The position numbers and the translations under genes were made by a program. Below are positions 18,476-26,807 of a stretch of DNA of 64,000 nucleotides, piece after piece. This stretch comes from Candidatus Alistipes intestinigallinarum (GTDB lineage: Bacteria > Bacteroidota > Bacteroidia > Bacteroidales > Rikenellaceae). The notes below the pieces were generated by a model. The model was not told the origin of the DNA and ran no database searches. It was given only the letters and a program-made list of their open reading frames with translations. The stretch lies in the NCBI GenBank assembly GCA_019115745.1, contig DXDA01000036.1:1-64000 (forward strand), in the 5' to 3' direction. The first letter of the stretch is position 1, and the number at the start of each line of letters is the position of its first letter.

Positions 18476-18563
18476 CTGATTTTTTTGAAAAATCCGGCGG
18501 CTGCCGCTTTTTTTCGAACGGAACGGAGAAAATCACCCCGGTCCGGGTCCCCGGAATTTCCGG

Positions 18564-19082
18564 CTAATCCCTTTGCAGCGGAATGTAGCGGATGGCCAGC
18601 CAGCCGCCGACGATTTGCAGGATCATGCCGGGAATTCCGATCCGGAAATCCTGGGCCGCCAGGAAGAGGTCGCCTTTCAAGATCCATTCGCCCAAGGTCC
18701 CCAGACTTTGATAGCCCAGGACCACGACCGCCAGCGTGAGCAGGTTTGCTCGTCGGGTGCGGGCCGCCACAAAGCCGGCAATTCCGGCCAGCAGCACCGA
18801 TTTCAACAGAATGGCGGGCAGGGAGTGTACGGCCGGCATTCCGAAGAGTCCCGCATTGATGAGCGGAGAGAGCAGCGCGGTCAGCAGTCCCGTGCGCCAA
18901 CCGTACTTGTAGGCGCCGACCAGCGTGAAAAAGTAGATCGGCAGCCAGGTCGGACCTCCTCCTTCGAAGGCGTGGCACAAACGGGGGAAGATCAGATTCC
19001 CCAGAATGAAGGCTCCGGCGGCCAGATAGGTCCTTGCCTCTCCGAATCCCGGAGAGTAGAGTTTTACAGATTGGGTGTGCAT
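18564..19082 (-). CDS. ECF-type vitamin transporter S-component-like protein
   Basis: A 172-residue inner-membrane protein with five to six hydrophobic segments. The stretch GGPTWLPIYFFTLVGAYKYG followed by LLTALLSPLINAGLFGMP resembles substrate-binding S components of energy-coupling factor transporters, which are usually 170-200 residues. Such proteins bind a vitamin or cofactor precursor and borrow a shared EcfAAT motor. It is the last gene of the leftward operon after a GxGYxYP-like protein, a GH92 mannosidase and a URO-D protein. That context makes a corrinoid or its precursor an attractive but unproven ligand. It could also be an unrelated small membrane protein. Confidence 0.55.
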   Translation of the reverse strand: MHTQSVKLYSPGFGEARTYLAAGAFILGNLIFPRLCHAFEGGGPTWLPIYFFTLVGAYKYGWRTGLLTALLSPLINAGLFGMPAVHSLPAILLKSVLLAGIAGFVAARTRRANLLTLAVVVLGYQSLGTLGEWILKGDLFLAAQDFRIGIPGMILQIVGGWLAIRYIPLQRD

Positions 19083-19101
19083 ATTACCGTTTGTTGATTG
19101 G

Positions 19102-20988
19102 TTATCGATGTTTCGATCGTTCTTGGCGAAGCTCTTCGATGGCAGCCCGGGTGCGGACCGGATCGCGCTCCATCCGCAGACGCCAGATCAGCTCCTCGGC
19201 ATTGACCACCTGGAACTCCTCGCCCAACCGTCGGGTGCAGAGCTCGGCAGCTCCCGCCGAGTGGATCATGTCCGGACGGTCCCAGGGAATAGTTTCGTAG
19301 CCGACGATATTTTCCGAAATCTCATCCTCGGAGGTTCCCTGGTCGAGAAACTTGCTCCAGGCGTGTACGCAGATCAGCGAATATTTCGACGCAGCGCCGG
19401 TATCGGTCCGGAGTTTCCGCGCCACGAAGGCTGGTGACCCCTCGAAGTCGTGGTTGATCGTTCCCGTATTCCAGATCGAGTATTTGGTGCAGATGACCGG
19501 AATCTCGTAGCCCTTTTTGTTCTTGAACCAGAAGACCCGACCCTCACCGTCGGCATAGGGCGAATACTGGATGGCCAGAATCCCGTCCAGTTGGTCGTTC
19601 GCCTCGATCAGAATCCGGTAACCCTCCAGCGCCTCCGGAGTCCCGGCATCCTTCAGCGTCACCGTGCCGAGAATCCGGCAGTCGTGCATCTGCATGTGAC
19701 GGGCTTCGGCTTCGGCAAGCTGCTTCAGGGCCGGAATGCGATCCTTGCACGTCGCGTAGGTGTCGAGGAAGAAATAGCTGCATCGCTCGAACAGCGACAC
19801 CTCCTCCGGCTGCATCTGGCAGAGATGGGCCATTTGGGCCGGGCCGATCATCGTGGTGTTGGCCAGAGCCACGCCGTAGGTCATCTTCATCTGCGCGGAC
19901 TTCGGGTGTCCGTACCACAGGCCGTCGAATCCGCCCATCATCCATTGGATGTTGTCGCCGTCGGTCAGGTAGTACGAGACGAATTTCCGATCCAGATCGT
20001 AGTCTATCTTGGCCGGGTCGATGTGCTTGACTCCCGGATAGTCCTGGCGTTGCGGATAGACGACCGACGTCATGGTGGTGTTGTAACCCCAGTCGTAGGG
20101 GAGGGATTGGTTGCCCCACCGGGAGATGTAGTCGGCGATCTTGTTCTCGTCGATGCCCTGGTCCCAGCCGTAGACCGGCGAATTGGGCTTGAGCCATGCC
20201 AGAATCTCCTCGAACAGATCGAAGTTGTCCCCCTGGGAGGAGTCTCCGTAAACGTGGTTGAGGTTGACGACGAAGAGGTTGTTGGCGATGGCAAACTCCC
20301 GGAGTTCGGCCGTTTGGACGGGCATGAGCACCAGCGCCCGGTTGTCGCAGCGGTCCCGGAACTCGCGCCACGAGTCGCGGGTCGTCTTTTCCCGCGCGTC
20401 GTAGAGCATCTTGTAACCCGCCTTGTCGAACAGCTCCTTGTCGCGGACATCCACGATCAGGGCGTTGTAGACGTGCGAGGCCACCGAGGCCACGATATTG
20501 CTCTCGGGATTCCGCTCCAGATCGGTCAGAACATATCCGTCGAAGAGGTGTTTGACGTCGTTGGGAGCCTTCATCTTCGTGGTCGCCAGCTCCAGGGCCG
20601 AGATCTCGCCCAGCGACTTCATGCCCATCTCCTGCAGGGCCCGGTGCGAAACGGCATAGCCGCTGTGCTCGTGCGGGGAGCCCATCCAGATGGCGGTCGA
20701 GCTCTTGCCCTGCTGGATGGCACGGTAGACCAGGCCGGCCATCGATTGTGTCAGCAGGTGGTGGCGAAGCCCGTTGTCCGGGGCCGCGACATCCAGCGAA
20801 TTACGCTCCGGGTTGTTCAATACGCCGGTGCAGTTCCAATACCGCTTGGGCAGCTTGCTCAGGTACGGATGCCAGTTGTAGCTGAACGCGGCGGTATCCT
20901 TGTTGATGGACTCCTTTGGAAGTTCACGGGCCGATCCCGAAACTCCCAAAAACGGGACTGTCAAGATTAAAAGCAGCAGTTTTTTCAT
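19102..20988 (-). CDS. secreted protein, divergent GxGYxYP-like family
   Basis: A 628-residue exported protein with a type I signal peptide (MKKLLLLILTVPFLGVSGSA). It shares with the three GxGYxYP lipoproteins of this locus the layout of an N-terminal Rossmann-like half and a central strand-DGD motif (VSYYLTDGDNIQWMMGG). It lacks the GxGYxYP signature itself. This family is often proposed to contain glycan-active enzymes, but no activity is firmly known to me. It lies nine bases from the GH92 gene in the leftward operon, so a glycan-related role is inferred from context. The relationship to the other three is based on short shared motifs only. Confidence 0.6.
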   Translation of the reverse strand: MKKLLLLILTVPFLGVSGSARELPKESINKDTAAFSYNWHPYLSKLPKRYWNCTGVLNNPERNSLDVAAPDNGLRHHLLTQSMAGLVYRAIQQGKSSTAIWMGSPHEHSGYAVSHRALQEMGMKSLGEISALELATTKMKAPNDVKHLFDGYVLTDLERNPESNIVASVASHVYNALIVDVRDKELFDKAGYKMLYDAREKTTRDSWREFRDRCDNRALVLMPVQTAELREFAIANNLFVVNLNHVYGDSSQGDNFDLFEEILAWLKPNSPVYGWDQGIDENKIADYISRWGNQSLPYDWGYNTTMTSVVYPQRQDYPGVKHIDPAKIDYDLDRKFVSYYLTDGDNIQWMMGGFDGLWYGHPKSAQMKMTYGVALANTTMIGPAQMAHLCQMQPEEVSLFERCSYFFLDTYATCKDRIPALKQLAEAEARHMQMHDCRILGTVTLKDAGTPEALEGYRILIEANDQLDGILAIQYSPYADGEGRVFWFKNKKGYEIPVICTKYSIWNTGTINHDFEGSPAFVARKLRTDTGAASKYSLICVHAWSKFLDQGTSEDEISENIVGYETIPWDRPDMIHSAGAAELCTRRLGEEFQVVNAEELIWRLRMERDPVRTRAAIEELRQERSKHR

Positions 20989-20997
20989 GGTCGATTG

Positions 20998-23238
20998 CTA
21001 TTTGCGTGATGAATCGATTCGGGATTGCGGCCGGTCCGCATTCGCGGTGGCCCAGTTCCGGTTGGGACGGGGTCCCATCGTGAACTCCAGCGTTCCGCCC
21101 GCTTCGAGCAGGTCGATTGGCAGGTAGCTTTTCGAATAGGGCTGGCCGTTCAGCCGGACCGACTGGATATAGATGTGTTCCGGTGCGGCATTCTCCGTGC
21201 GGACCGTGAACGTGCGGCCGTTGGGCAACCGCAGTACGGCCTGTTCGACCGAAGGAGTGCCGATCGTGTAGTAGTCCAGCCCCGGGGTCACCGGGTAGAA
21301 GCCCAATGCGCTGTAAAGATACCAGCAGGACATCTGTCCGCAGTCATCGTTGCCGCACAGACCGTCCCGACGCTCCGAGTACAGTTCCCGCTTGATGCGA
21401 CTGACGATCTCCTGGGTCTTCCACGGCATTCCCGCATAGTTGTACAGATAGGCGATGTGGTGGCTTGGTTCGTTGCCGTGGGCGTATTGCCCGATGAGCC
21501 CCGTCACGTCGACCGCATGGGCATTGTCGACATGGGAGTCGATCGAGAACAGCGTATCGAGTTTGGCCGCGAAGCAGGTGTCCCCGCCCATGCGGTCGAT
21601 CAGGTTCTCCAGATCCTGAGGCGCATAGAACGAATATTGCCAGGAGTTGCCCTCCGTGAAGTCTCCCTGACCCAGCACCGAGACGGCTTTGGGATCGAAG
21701 GGCTCTACCCACCGGCCGTCGGCGTGGCGTCCCCGCATGAAGCGGGTCTGCGGGTCGAGGTGGTTCCGGTAGTTCAGGGCCCGGCCCATGAAATAGGCGG
21801 AATCGGCCCTCTCGCCCAGTTTGGCGGCAACCCGGGCGATGCACCAGTCGTCGTAGGCGTATTCGAGGGTTTTCGAGACGGAGTTGTTCTCCAGTTCGCT
21901 GGGAATGTAGCCGTAGCGTTTCAGCAACCCCACGCCCCGGGCATCGTCCATGGCGCTGGCTTTCATGGCCTGGTAGGCCTCGGCCGGATCGAAGCCTTCA
22001 CGCCCTTCGAGGATCGCCTGCGCAATGACCGGAATGGCATGATACCCGATCATGCAGTAGGTTTCGTTCGTGCCGTATTCGTTCATGGGCAGCATCCCGA
22101 TCTGGCGGTAGCGCTCCAGCATGGAGCGGATGAAAGCGAGGTTGGCGTCCGGATAGAGCAGCGCGTAGAAGGGGTGCACGGCCCGGTAGGTGTCCCAAAG
22201 CGAATAGTTCGTATAGAGCGGGGTGCCGTCGCCGGGGTGGAGCTCCCGGTCCCAGCCGCGGTACGCTCCGTCGACGTCGGTGATGAGGTTCGGCGTCAGC
22301 AGGCTGTGGTAGAGTGCCGTATAGAATACGGTGCGTTGTGCGTCGGTGCTGAACGTGGCGTCGATGGTGGAAAGCGCCGTCTCCCACAGTTGCCGGGCCT
22401 GTCGTCGCGTCCGGTCGAAATCCCAGTCGGGAAGCTCCGCCTCCAGATTCCGGCGCGCACCCTCCTCGCTCACCGTCGATAAGGCGACCTTCGCCAGAAG
22501 GGTCGCTCCTTCGGCAAACGAAACGTAGAGCTTTTCGGGTGCTCCGGTCTGGGGGTTCCTGATGGTTTGAACCGTTTCGAACGGCTTCGAAAAGGTGATG
22601 TGGAAGTAGTAGCGGTGGTCGGCGATGAAGCCCTTCGAACGCCGGAAGCCGCAGAGGCTGCGGTCGTTGACGACCTGGATGTCACTCTCCGTTGTGCGGT
22701 CTCCGATTCCGTGGACCAGGTCCAGCAGCACGCCGGCCGGTTTCTCCTTCGGATAGACGTAGCGGTGCATCGCACCGCGAGGGGTGGCCGTGATCTCGAC
22801 GCGAATGTCGTAGTCGCTCAAAACCACGGAGTAGTAACCCGGCGAGGCCTTTTCCGTTGCGCGGTCGAAGCGGGACCGGTATCCGGATTCGGGATCGTCG
22901 GCCGGGCCCGGTTCGAATTGTGGCGTGCCGGTCTGCGGCATCAGCAGGATGTCGCCCATGTCCGAGGCTCCCGTGCCGCTCAGATGGGTGTGGGAGAAGC
23001 CCAGGATGGAGGTGTCGTCGGCGTGGTATCCCGAACTGTGCTGCCAGCCTTCGATCCCGGTGTCGGGACCGGCCTGGACCATTCCGAACGGTGTCGTGGC
23101 CGCAGGGTAGGTGTGTCCGGTTGCCGCGCTTCCGATGAAGGGATCCACGCTGTCGGCCCGTTCCAGGGGGGCTTGGCAGCCGATTCCACAGACGCAGAGC
23201 GCGACGGTCAGCAGGCGGACTTGTAGGTTGTGTTTCAT
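20998..23238 (-). CDS. GH92 alpha-mannosidase lipoprotein, GNEP type
   Basis: A 746-residue exported exo-alpha-mannosidase that uses calcium and inverts the anomeric centre. A lipoprotein signal (CVCGIGC) is followed by VDPFIGSAATGHTYPAAT at the start of the N-terminal beta-domain. The (alpha/alpha)6 domain has FTEGNSWQYSF, whose Glu is the expected acid, and HGNEPSHH. NDDCGQMSCW holds the catalytic Asp. GNEP with adjacent His is the canonical arrangement in characterised alpha-1,2-mannosidases of GH92. It is the second gene of the leftward operon, after URO-D. Confidence 0.92.
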   Translation of the reverse strand: MKHNLQVRLLTVALCVCGIGCQAPLERADSVDPFIGSAATGHTYPAATTPFGMVQAGPDTGIEGWQHSSGYHADDTSILGFSHTHLSGTGASDMGDILLMPQTGTPQFEPGPADDPESGYRSRFDRATEKASPGYYSVVLSDYDIRVEITATPRGAMHRYVYPKEKPAGVLLDLVHGIGDRTTESDIQVVNDRSLCGFRRSKGFIADHRYYFHITFSKPFETVQTIRNPQTGAPEKLYVSFAEGATLLAKVALSTVSEEGARRNLEAELPDWDFDRTRRQARQLWETALSTIDATFSTDAQRTVFYTALYHSLLTPNLITDVDGAYRGWDRELHPGDGTPLYTNYSLWDTYRAVHPFYALLYPDANLAFIRSMLERYRQIGMLPMNEYGTNETYCMIGYHAIPVIAQAILEGREGFDPAEAYQAMKASAMDDARGVGLLKRYGYIPSELENNSVSKTLEYAYDDWCIARVAAKLGERADSAYFMGRALNYRNHLDPQTRFMRGRHADGRWVEPFDPKAVSVLGQGDFTEGNSWQYSFYAPQDLENLIDRMGGDTCFAAKLDTLFSIDSHVDNAHAVDVTGLIGQYAHGNEPSHHIAYLYNYAGMPWKTQEIVSRIKRELYSERRDGLCGNDDCGQMSCWYLYSALGFYPVTPGLDYYTIGTPSVEQAVLRLPNGRTFTVRTENAAPEHIYIQSVRLNGQPYSKSYLPIDLLEAGGTLEFTMGPRPNRNWATANADRPQSRIDSSRK

Positions 23239-23288
23239 CGCTCAGTCTTTGTTTGGTGGGTGTTCGTGCTTGTGTCGTGAGCCGCTTT

Positions 23289-24380
23289 TTACGGTCGGGT
23301 GTATCGTTTCCGGATGTCGGCCGCCGCATCGAAGATCATCTCTTTCGTCAGACCGGCTTCGTGATACATGGCGAAGATGTTTTCCGTCGGGGTCTCGGGC
23401 GGAATCGTGTGCGAAGCCGCCAGAATATAGCCTCCGCCGTCGGAGGTCATCCGGTCGATCAACTCCCGGGTGCGTTTCCGGACTTCGGTGACGCTCCCGT
23501 GCGGCAGCAGCCCGATCGTGTCGACTCCGCCCATGAAGGTGAGCTCCTTGCCGAACTCCTCCTTCAGCTCGAAGGCATCCATCCCCGGACATCCGCACTG
23601 GATCGGGTTGAGCACGTCGAGCCCGATCTCGATCAGATCGCCGATGATCGGACGGATTCCGCCGCAGGAGTGGTAGGCGACGGGCAGCCCGTGCTGCTTC
23701 CCGACGTCGAAGATGCGTTTGAGACGGGGTTTCAGAAGCTCGCGCCACATGGCGGGATCCAGCATCATGCCCTGTTGTCCGCCCACGTCGTCTCCGGTCC
23801 AGAGCCAGTCCGGCGTGTATTGGTCGCAGGCCGTCCGGGAGAGAGCGATATTGAAGTCGATGGCGCGGTCGAGCAGGTCGATGAACCACGGCTCCTGGAT
23901 GGCCATGTGGAGCATGGCGTCGGTCATGCCGAACAGGCGGCAGAGGAACTCGAAGATGCAGGGCGAAACGTCGCAGCCGATGAAGTAATTCTCGCGGAAG
24001 TCGGCCAGTTCATCCATGTTGCGGAGCAGTTCGGGTATGTGGTCGTGCGGGAACTCGTAGGCGCGGCACTCCTCCTCGCCCTTCCCTTCGAGGGGGTAGT
24101 GCACGATCTGGTTGAAGCCGCCGTAGCGCCCCCACTGGATTCCCCAGCAGTCCGTATGGGTTTCGCCTTCGTGTTCGTGGACGATTCCCTCCATGGCGTA
24201 GTTGTTGCCCACCCATTTCTGGCAGACGTCGTTCCCCATGGCTGCTCCGACCTCGTGGGGCGGGATTTCGAGCAGACGGGCCAGGATGGCGGTGGTTTCG
24301 GGGTGGAACCACATAAAAATCGGAATCCGATCGACCGGTTCCCGCTTGAGCGCGGCTTTTACTCGTTCTTTGGGTGTCAT
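23289..24380 (-). CDS. URO-D superfamily protein, possible corrinoid methyltransferase
   Basis: A 363-residue TIM-barrel protein of the uroporphyrinogen decarboxylase/MtaA superfamily. It begins MTPKERVKAALKREPVDRIP, typical of the non-heme-biosynthetic branch. It carries YHSCGG (the HxC zinc half-motif), but where MtaA-type enzymes have a second Cys it has ASHTIPPETPTENI, with His. It is unlikely to be HemE because the context is glycan use. It is the first gene of the leftward operon with an operator palindrome 26 bases upstream. It probably transfers a methyl group from a substrate to a corrinoid protein, but this is inferred. Confidence 0.75.
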   Translation of the reverse strand: MTPKERVKAALKREPVDRIPIFMWFHPETTAILARLLEIPPHEVGAAMGNDVCQKWVGNNYAMEGIVHEHEGETHTDCWGIQWGRYGGFNQIVHYPLEGKGEEECRAYEFPHDHIPELLRNMDELADFRENYFIGCDVSPCIFEFLCRLFGMTDAMLHMAIQEPWFIDLLDRAIDFNIALSRTACDQYTPDWLWTGDDVGGQQGMMLDPAMWRELLKPRLKRIFDVGKQHGLPVAYHSCGGIRPIIGDLIEIGLDVLNPIQCGCPGMDAFELKEEFGKELTFMGGVDTIGLLPHGSVTEVRKRTRELIDRMTSDGGGYILAASHTIPPETPTENIFAMYHEAGLTKEMIFDAAADIRKRYTRP

Positions 24381-24406
24381 AATAGTTGTGGTATTGTAAG
24401 TTGGTT

Positions 24407-24424
24407 TATTTAAACGTTAAAGTT
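24407..24424. promoter_or_regulatory. LacI-type operator 1
   Basis: TATTTAAAC-GTTAAAGTT centred on the CG at 24415/24416. It is one of five related palindromes in the locus and sits 26 bases upstream of the leftward URO-D gene. Confidence 0.7.
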
Positions 24425-24721
24425 AAAGTATATTTTTATTTGTTGCAAATATTTTCCGGGTTTTTATACTATTTTTTAGTTTATACTCCCCTCTTTGGCT
24501 GAATTCATCGTGTGCGCCTTTGGAATGTATAAATGTGATTGAGAAGGTTTATTCGGAGTGGTAGTTGCGTATAATTAGCTGATAATTAGTGAATTTATTT
24601 GAAATATTCCAGGTGCTTCCTTCGTCTGGAACGGCATTGAGGGGATACCATTATATAATAGGTATTTTAATATTAGGAGGGGAAGGACTGCCAAATATCG
24701 ATTATTGGATGAAAAAAATCC

Positions 24722-24739
24722 TACTTTAACGTAAAAAAT
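24722..24739. promoter_or_regulatory. LacI-type operator 2
   Basis: TACTTTAAC-GTAAAAAAT centred at 24730/24731. The left half is complete and the right half degenerate. It lies just upstream of the lacI promoter candidate and may serve autoregulation. Confidence 0.55.
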
Positions 24740-24750
24740 ATGAATAATAT

Positions 24751-24781
24751 TTGGGAATGTATGTTTTTTTTTGTAACCTTG
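24751..24781 (+). promoter_or_regulatory. candidate promoter of lacI
   Basis: TTG (24751-24753) is followed after 20 nt by TAACCTTG (24774-24781), one base off TAnnTTTG. The leader would be about 80 nt. Confidence 0.45.
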
Positions 24782-24866
24782 TAACGGCTAAGCGGACGAT
24801 TATGCCCGCTCGGGCGTAAAACACTGTAAATAAAATAAAAACCTGACTATTGCCTGTTGAAGCTCC

Positions 24867-25886
24867 ATGCACGCCTCGTTGAAAGATATTGCCAATGCGC
24901 TGAACCTCTCTACAACGACGGTTTCCTGGGTCCTTTCCGGTAAAAGCGAGGAGAAGGGGATCAGCCCCGCCACCCGCGACCGTGTGAAGGAGTGTGCCCG
25001 GGAGCTCAACTATCGCCCCAATCTGCTGGCCCGCAGCCTGCACGACGGCTGCAGCAATACGATCGGTCTGATCGTCCCGTCGATCGGCGACCAGTTCTAT
25101 TCGTCGATGGTTCGTTTTATCGAACTCGAAGCCGAAAAGTTCGGATACGCCCTGATGGTCTGCAGTTCTGAAAATGACCGCGAACGCGAAAACAATATCG
25201 TGGATATTCTCAGAGCCAAGCAGGTAGACGGCCTGCTGATGGCCCCGACGAAGTATTCGAACGAGAAGATCGTCTCCATGATGGAGGACAATTTCCCGTT
25301 CGTGCTCTTCGACCGCTATTTCCCTGAACTGGCCACCAACTACGTCATCATCGACAATGAAATCGCCAGCTACAACCTGGTGAAGCACCTCCTCGAAAAG
25401 TGCTATAACAAGATCGCCGTCCTGACGACCAATACGCACCTCTATACGATGCAGCTCCGTTACGGCGGTTACTGCTCGGCCCATGAGGACATGGGGCTGA
25501 AACCCGACGAGCGTCTCTACGGAGAGGTCGATCCGAAAGATTACGAGAACAGCATCGAAACCGTACTGGATCGGATTTTCCGCGATGTGCCCGATGTCGA
25601 TGCCTTTTTCTTTACGACCCATGTCCTTGCCTCCCGTTTCTTCGGATATTGCACGCGGAAGGGGATCAATCTGGATTTCGGGTATGCCTGCATCCACGAA
25701 GAGAAGTTGTTCAACATTCTGGCTCCCCACATGAATGTGGCCCAGTTACCGATTGCGAGCCTGGGCCGGGAGGCTGTCCGGATTCTGCTCCAGGACATCA
25801 AACGGCTGAAAATCAAGAAGAAAAAGACGGATCCACCGCCCAAGCAGGGAGTTATTCTCTCCTGCTCGTTGGAGTTTCGGGATTGA
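24867..25886 (+). CDS. LacI-family transcriptional regulator
   Basis: A 339-residue DNA-binding repressor or activator. Residues 3-60 form the LacI helix-turn-helix and hinge (LKDIANALNLSTTTVSWVLS, then YRPNLLARSL). The rest is a periplasmic-binding-protein-like effector domain beginning TIGLIVPSIGDQFYS. Such regulators usually bind a sugar or sugar phosphate from the pathway they control. The protein is central to the region, and five similar palindromes with a central CG, as bound by this family, lie upstream of genes on both sides. It is monocistronic, with an operator directly after the stop codon for the next gene. Confidence 0.93.
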   Translation: MHASLKDIANALNLSTTTVSWVLSGKSEEKGISPATRDRVKECARELNYRPNLLARSLHDGCSNTIGLIVPSIGDQFYSSMVRFIELEAEKFGYALMVCSSENDRERENNIVDILRAKQVDGLLMAPTKYSNEKIVSMMEDNFPFVLFDRYFPELATNYVIIDNEIASYNLVKHLLEKCYNKIAVLTTNTHLYTMQLRYGGYCSAHEDMGLKPDERLYGEVDPKDYENSIETVLDRIFRDVPDVDAFFFTTHVLASRFFGYCTRKGINLDFGYACIHEEKLFNILAPHMNVAQLPIASLGREAVRILLQDIKRLKIKKKKTDPPPKQGVILSCSLEFRD

Positions 25887-25907
25887 CATTTTTTTTGCGT
25901 CCGAACT

Positions 25908-25925
25908 ACTTAAACGTTAAAGTAA
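25908..25925. promoter_or_regulatory. LacI-type operator 3
   Basis: TACTTAAAC-GTTAAAGTA centred at 25916/25917 is the best of the five copies, matching its own reverse complement at eight of nine positions per half. It lies about 80 bases upstream of the SIS isomerase gene. Confidence 0.75.
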
Positions 25926-26004
25926 AAAATCTTCCGCCGGAGGAAACGCTCGAACGGATTTTGTTATCGATTTAGTCAGTATAAAAAATTAATTATCAAC
26001 ACCA

Positions 26005-26706
26005 ATGGATCGGATCATTAGGAATAATTTCAGAGAGATGTCCGATGTCTTGCACTCGTTTATCGGGGATGAAGACAATGTGGCTCGGATCAAGGCCGCG
26101 GCGACGATGATGATCGACGCTTTGAAAAATGGCCACAAAATCATTTCGTGCGGAAATGGAGGTTCGATGTGCGACGCTTCGCACTTTTCCGAGGAGCTGC
26201 TGGCCCGATTCCGGCGAAACCGGATCGCTCTGCCGGCCGTAGCCATTTCGGATCCCTCCTATATTACTTGTGTGGGGAACGATTATGGATTCGATCAGAT
26301 CTTTTCGCGCTATGTGGAGGCTTGCGGACAGGCCGGTGACGTGCTGCTGGGTATCAGCACCAGCGGAAATTCGGAAGATGTCATCCGTGCCGCCGAGGTC
26401 GCCCGGAAACAGGGCTTGAAGGTCGTCGTACTGACCGGAAAGCCCAACGGGCGTCTGACGGGTTTTTGCGATGTGGAGATCAGCGCTCCGCCGACCCGTT
26501 TCTCCGATCGGGCTCAGGAGATCCATATCAAGGTGATTCACACGTTGGTCCAGTTGATCGAGGTGGGGATGGGACTTGCGGATGAGGACGATGCCGACGC
26601 CGCGGTGGAGGTGGATGCCGACGCCGCGGTGGAGGTGGATGCCAAAGCCAGTGCCGGTACGGAGGTTCGGAACGGCTTCCGGGCGGGGCTGGCCTCCATG
26701 TCTTGA
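26005..26706 (+). CDS. GmhA-like SIS sugar-phosphate isomerase with acidic tail
   Basis: A 233-residue cytoplasmic protein. Residues 1-190 match sedoheptulose-7-phosphate isomerase (GmhA). It has CGNGGSMCDASHFSEELLAR and VGNDYGFDQIFSRYVEA, then GISTSGNSEDVIRA and the C-terminal metal/active-site helix AQEIHIKVIHTLVQLIE. Usual GmhA length is about 190. The last 40 residues are an extra acidic, low-complexity tail with two exact copies of DADAAVEV. It is probably not the cell's LPS heptose enzyme, as it is set among carbohydrate-uptake genes. It more likely isomerises a ketose or aldose phosphate from the imported sugar. Confidence 0.8.
   Translation: MDRIIRNNFREMSDVLHSFIGDEDNVARIKAAATMMIDALKNGHKIISCGNGGSMCDASHFSEELLARFRRNRIALPAVAISDPSYITCVGNDYGFDQIFSRYVEACGQAGDVLLGISTSGNSEDVIRAAEVARKQGLKVVVLTGKPNGRLTGFCDVEISAPPTRFSDRAQEIHIKVIHTLVQLIEVGMGLADEDDADAAVEVDADAAVEVDAKASAGTEVRNGFRAGLASMS
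26590..26637 (+). repeat. 24-bp tandem repeat inside the SIS gene
   Basis: Two exact 24-base copies (26590-26613 and 26614-26637) encode DADAAVEV twice. A third copy begins (GATGCC) and then diverges. Being a multiple of three, it can expand or contract without frameshift. Confidence 0.9.
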
Positions 26707-26749
26707 GGAATCAGAAAAGCGGATTTCGGATTTTATTTTTTGCAAGAAA

Positions 26750-26767
26750 AACTTTAACGTTTAAGTA
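26750..26767. promoter_or_regulatory. LacI-type operator 4
   Basis: AACTTTAAC-GTTTAAGTA centred at 26758/26759, 41 bases upstream of the ROK kinase gene. Confidence 0.7.
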
Positions 26768-26807
26768 CGTTGCATAGTAGTCGACTGATTATTCACGAAC
26801 AAGCATC

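Larger units (their letters stand above)
24381..24866. other. AT-rich divergent control region
   Basis: About 490 bases, clearly more AT-rich than its surroundings, with no gene. It separates the leftward URO-D/GH92 operon from lacI. It contains two operator copies (24407-24424 and 24722-24739) and a promoter candidate for lacI. The middle part (24430-24700) shows no further recognisable element. Confidence 0.7.

Noticed and set aside
23289..24380. HemE (true uroporphyrinogen decarboxylase) for the three URO-D-family proteins
   Set aside because: The heme enzyme's N-terminal substrate motifs are lacking, the HxC methyltransferase half-motif is present, and the context is glycan and corrinoid genes.
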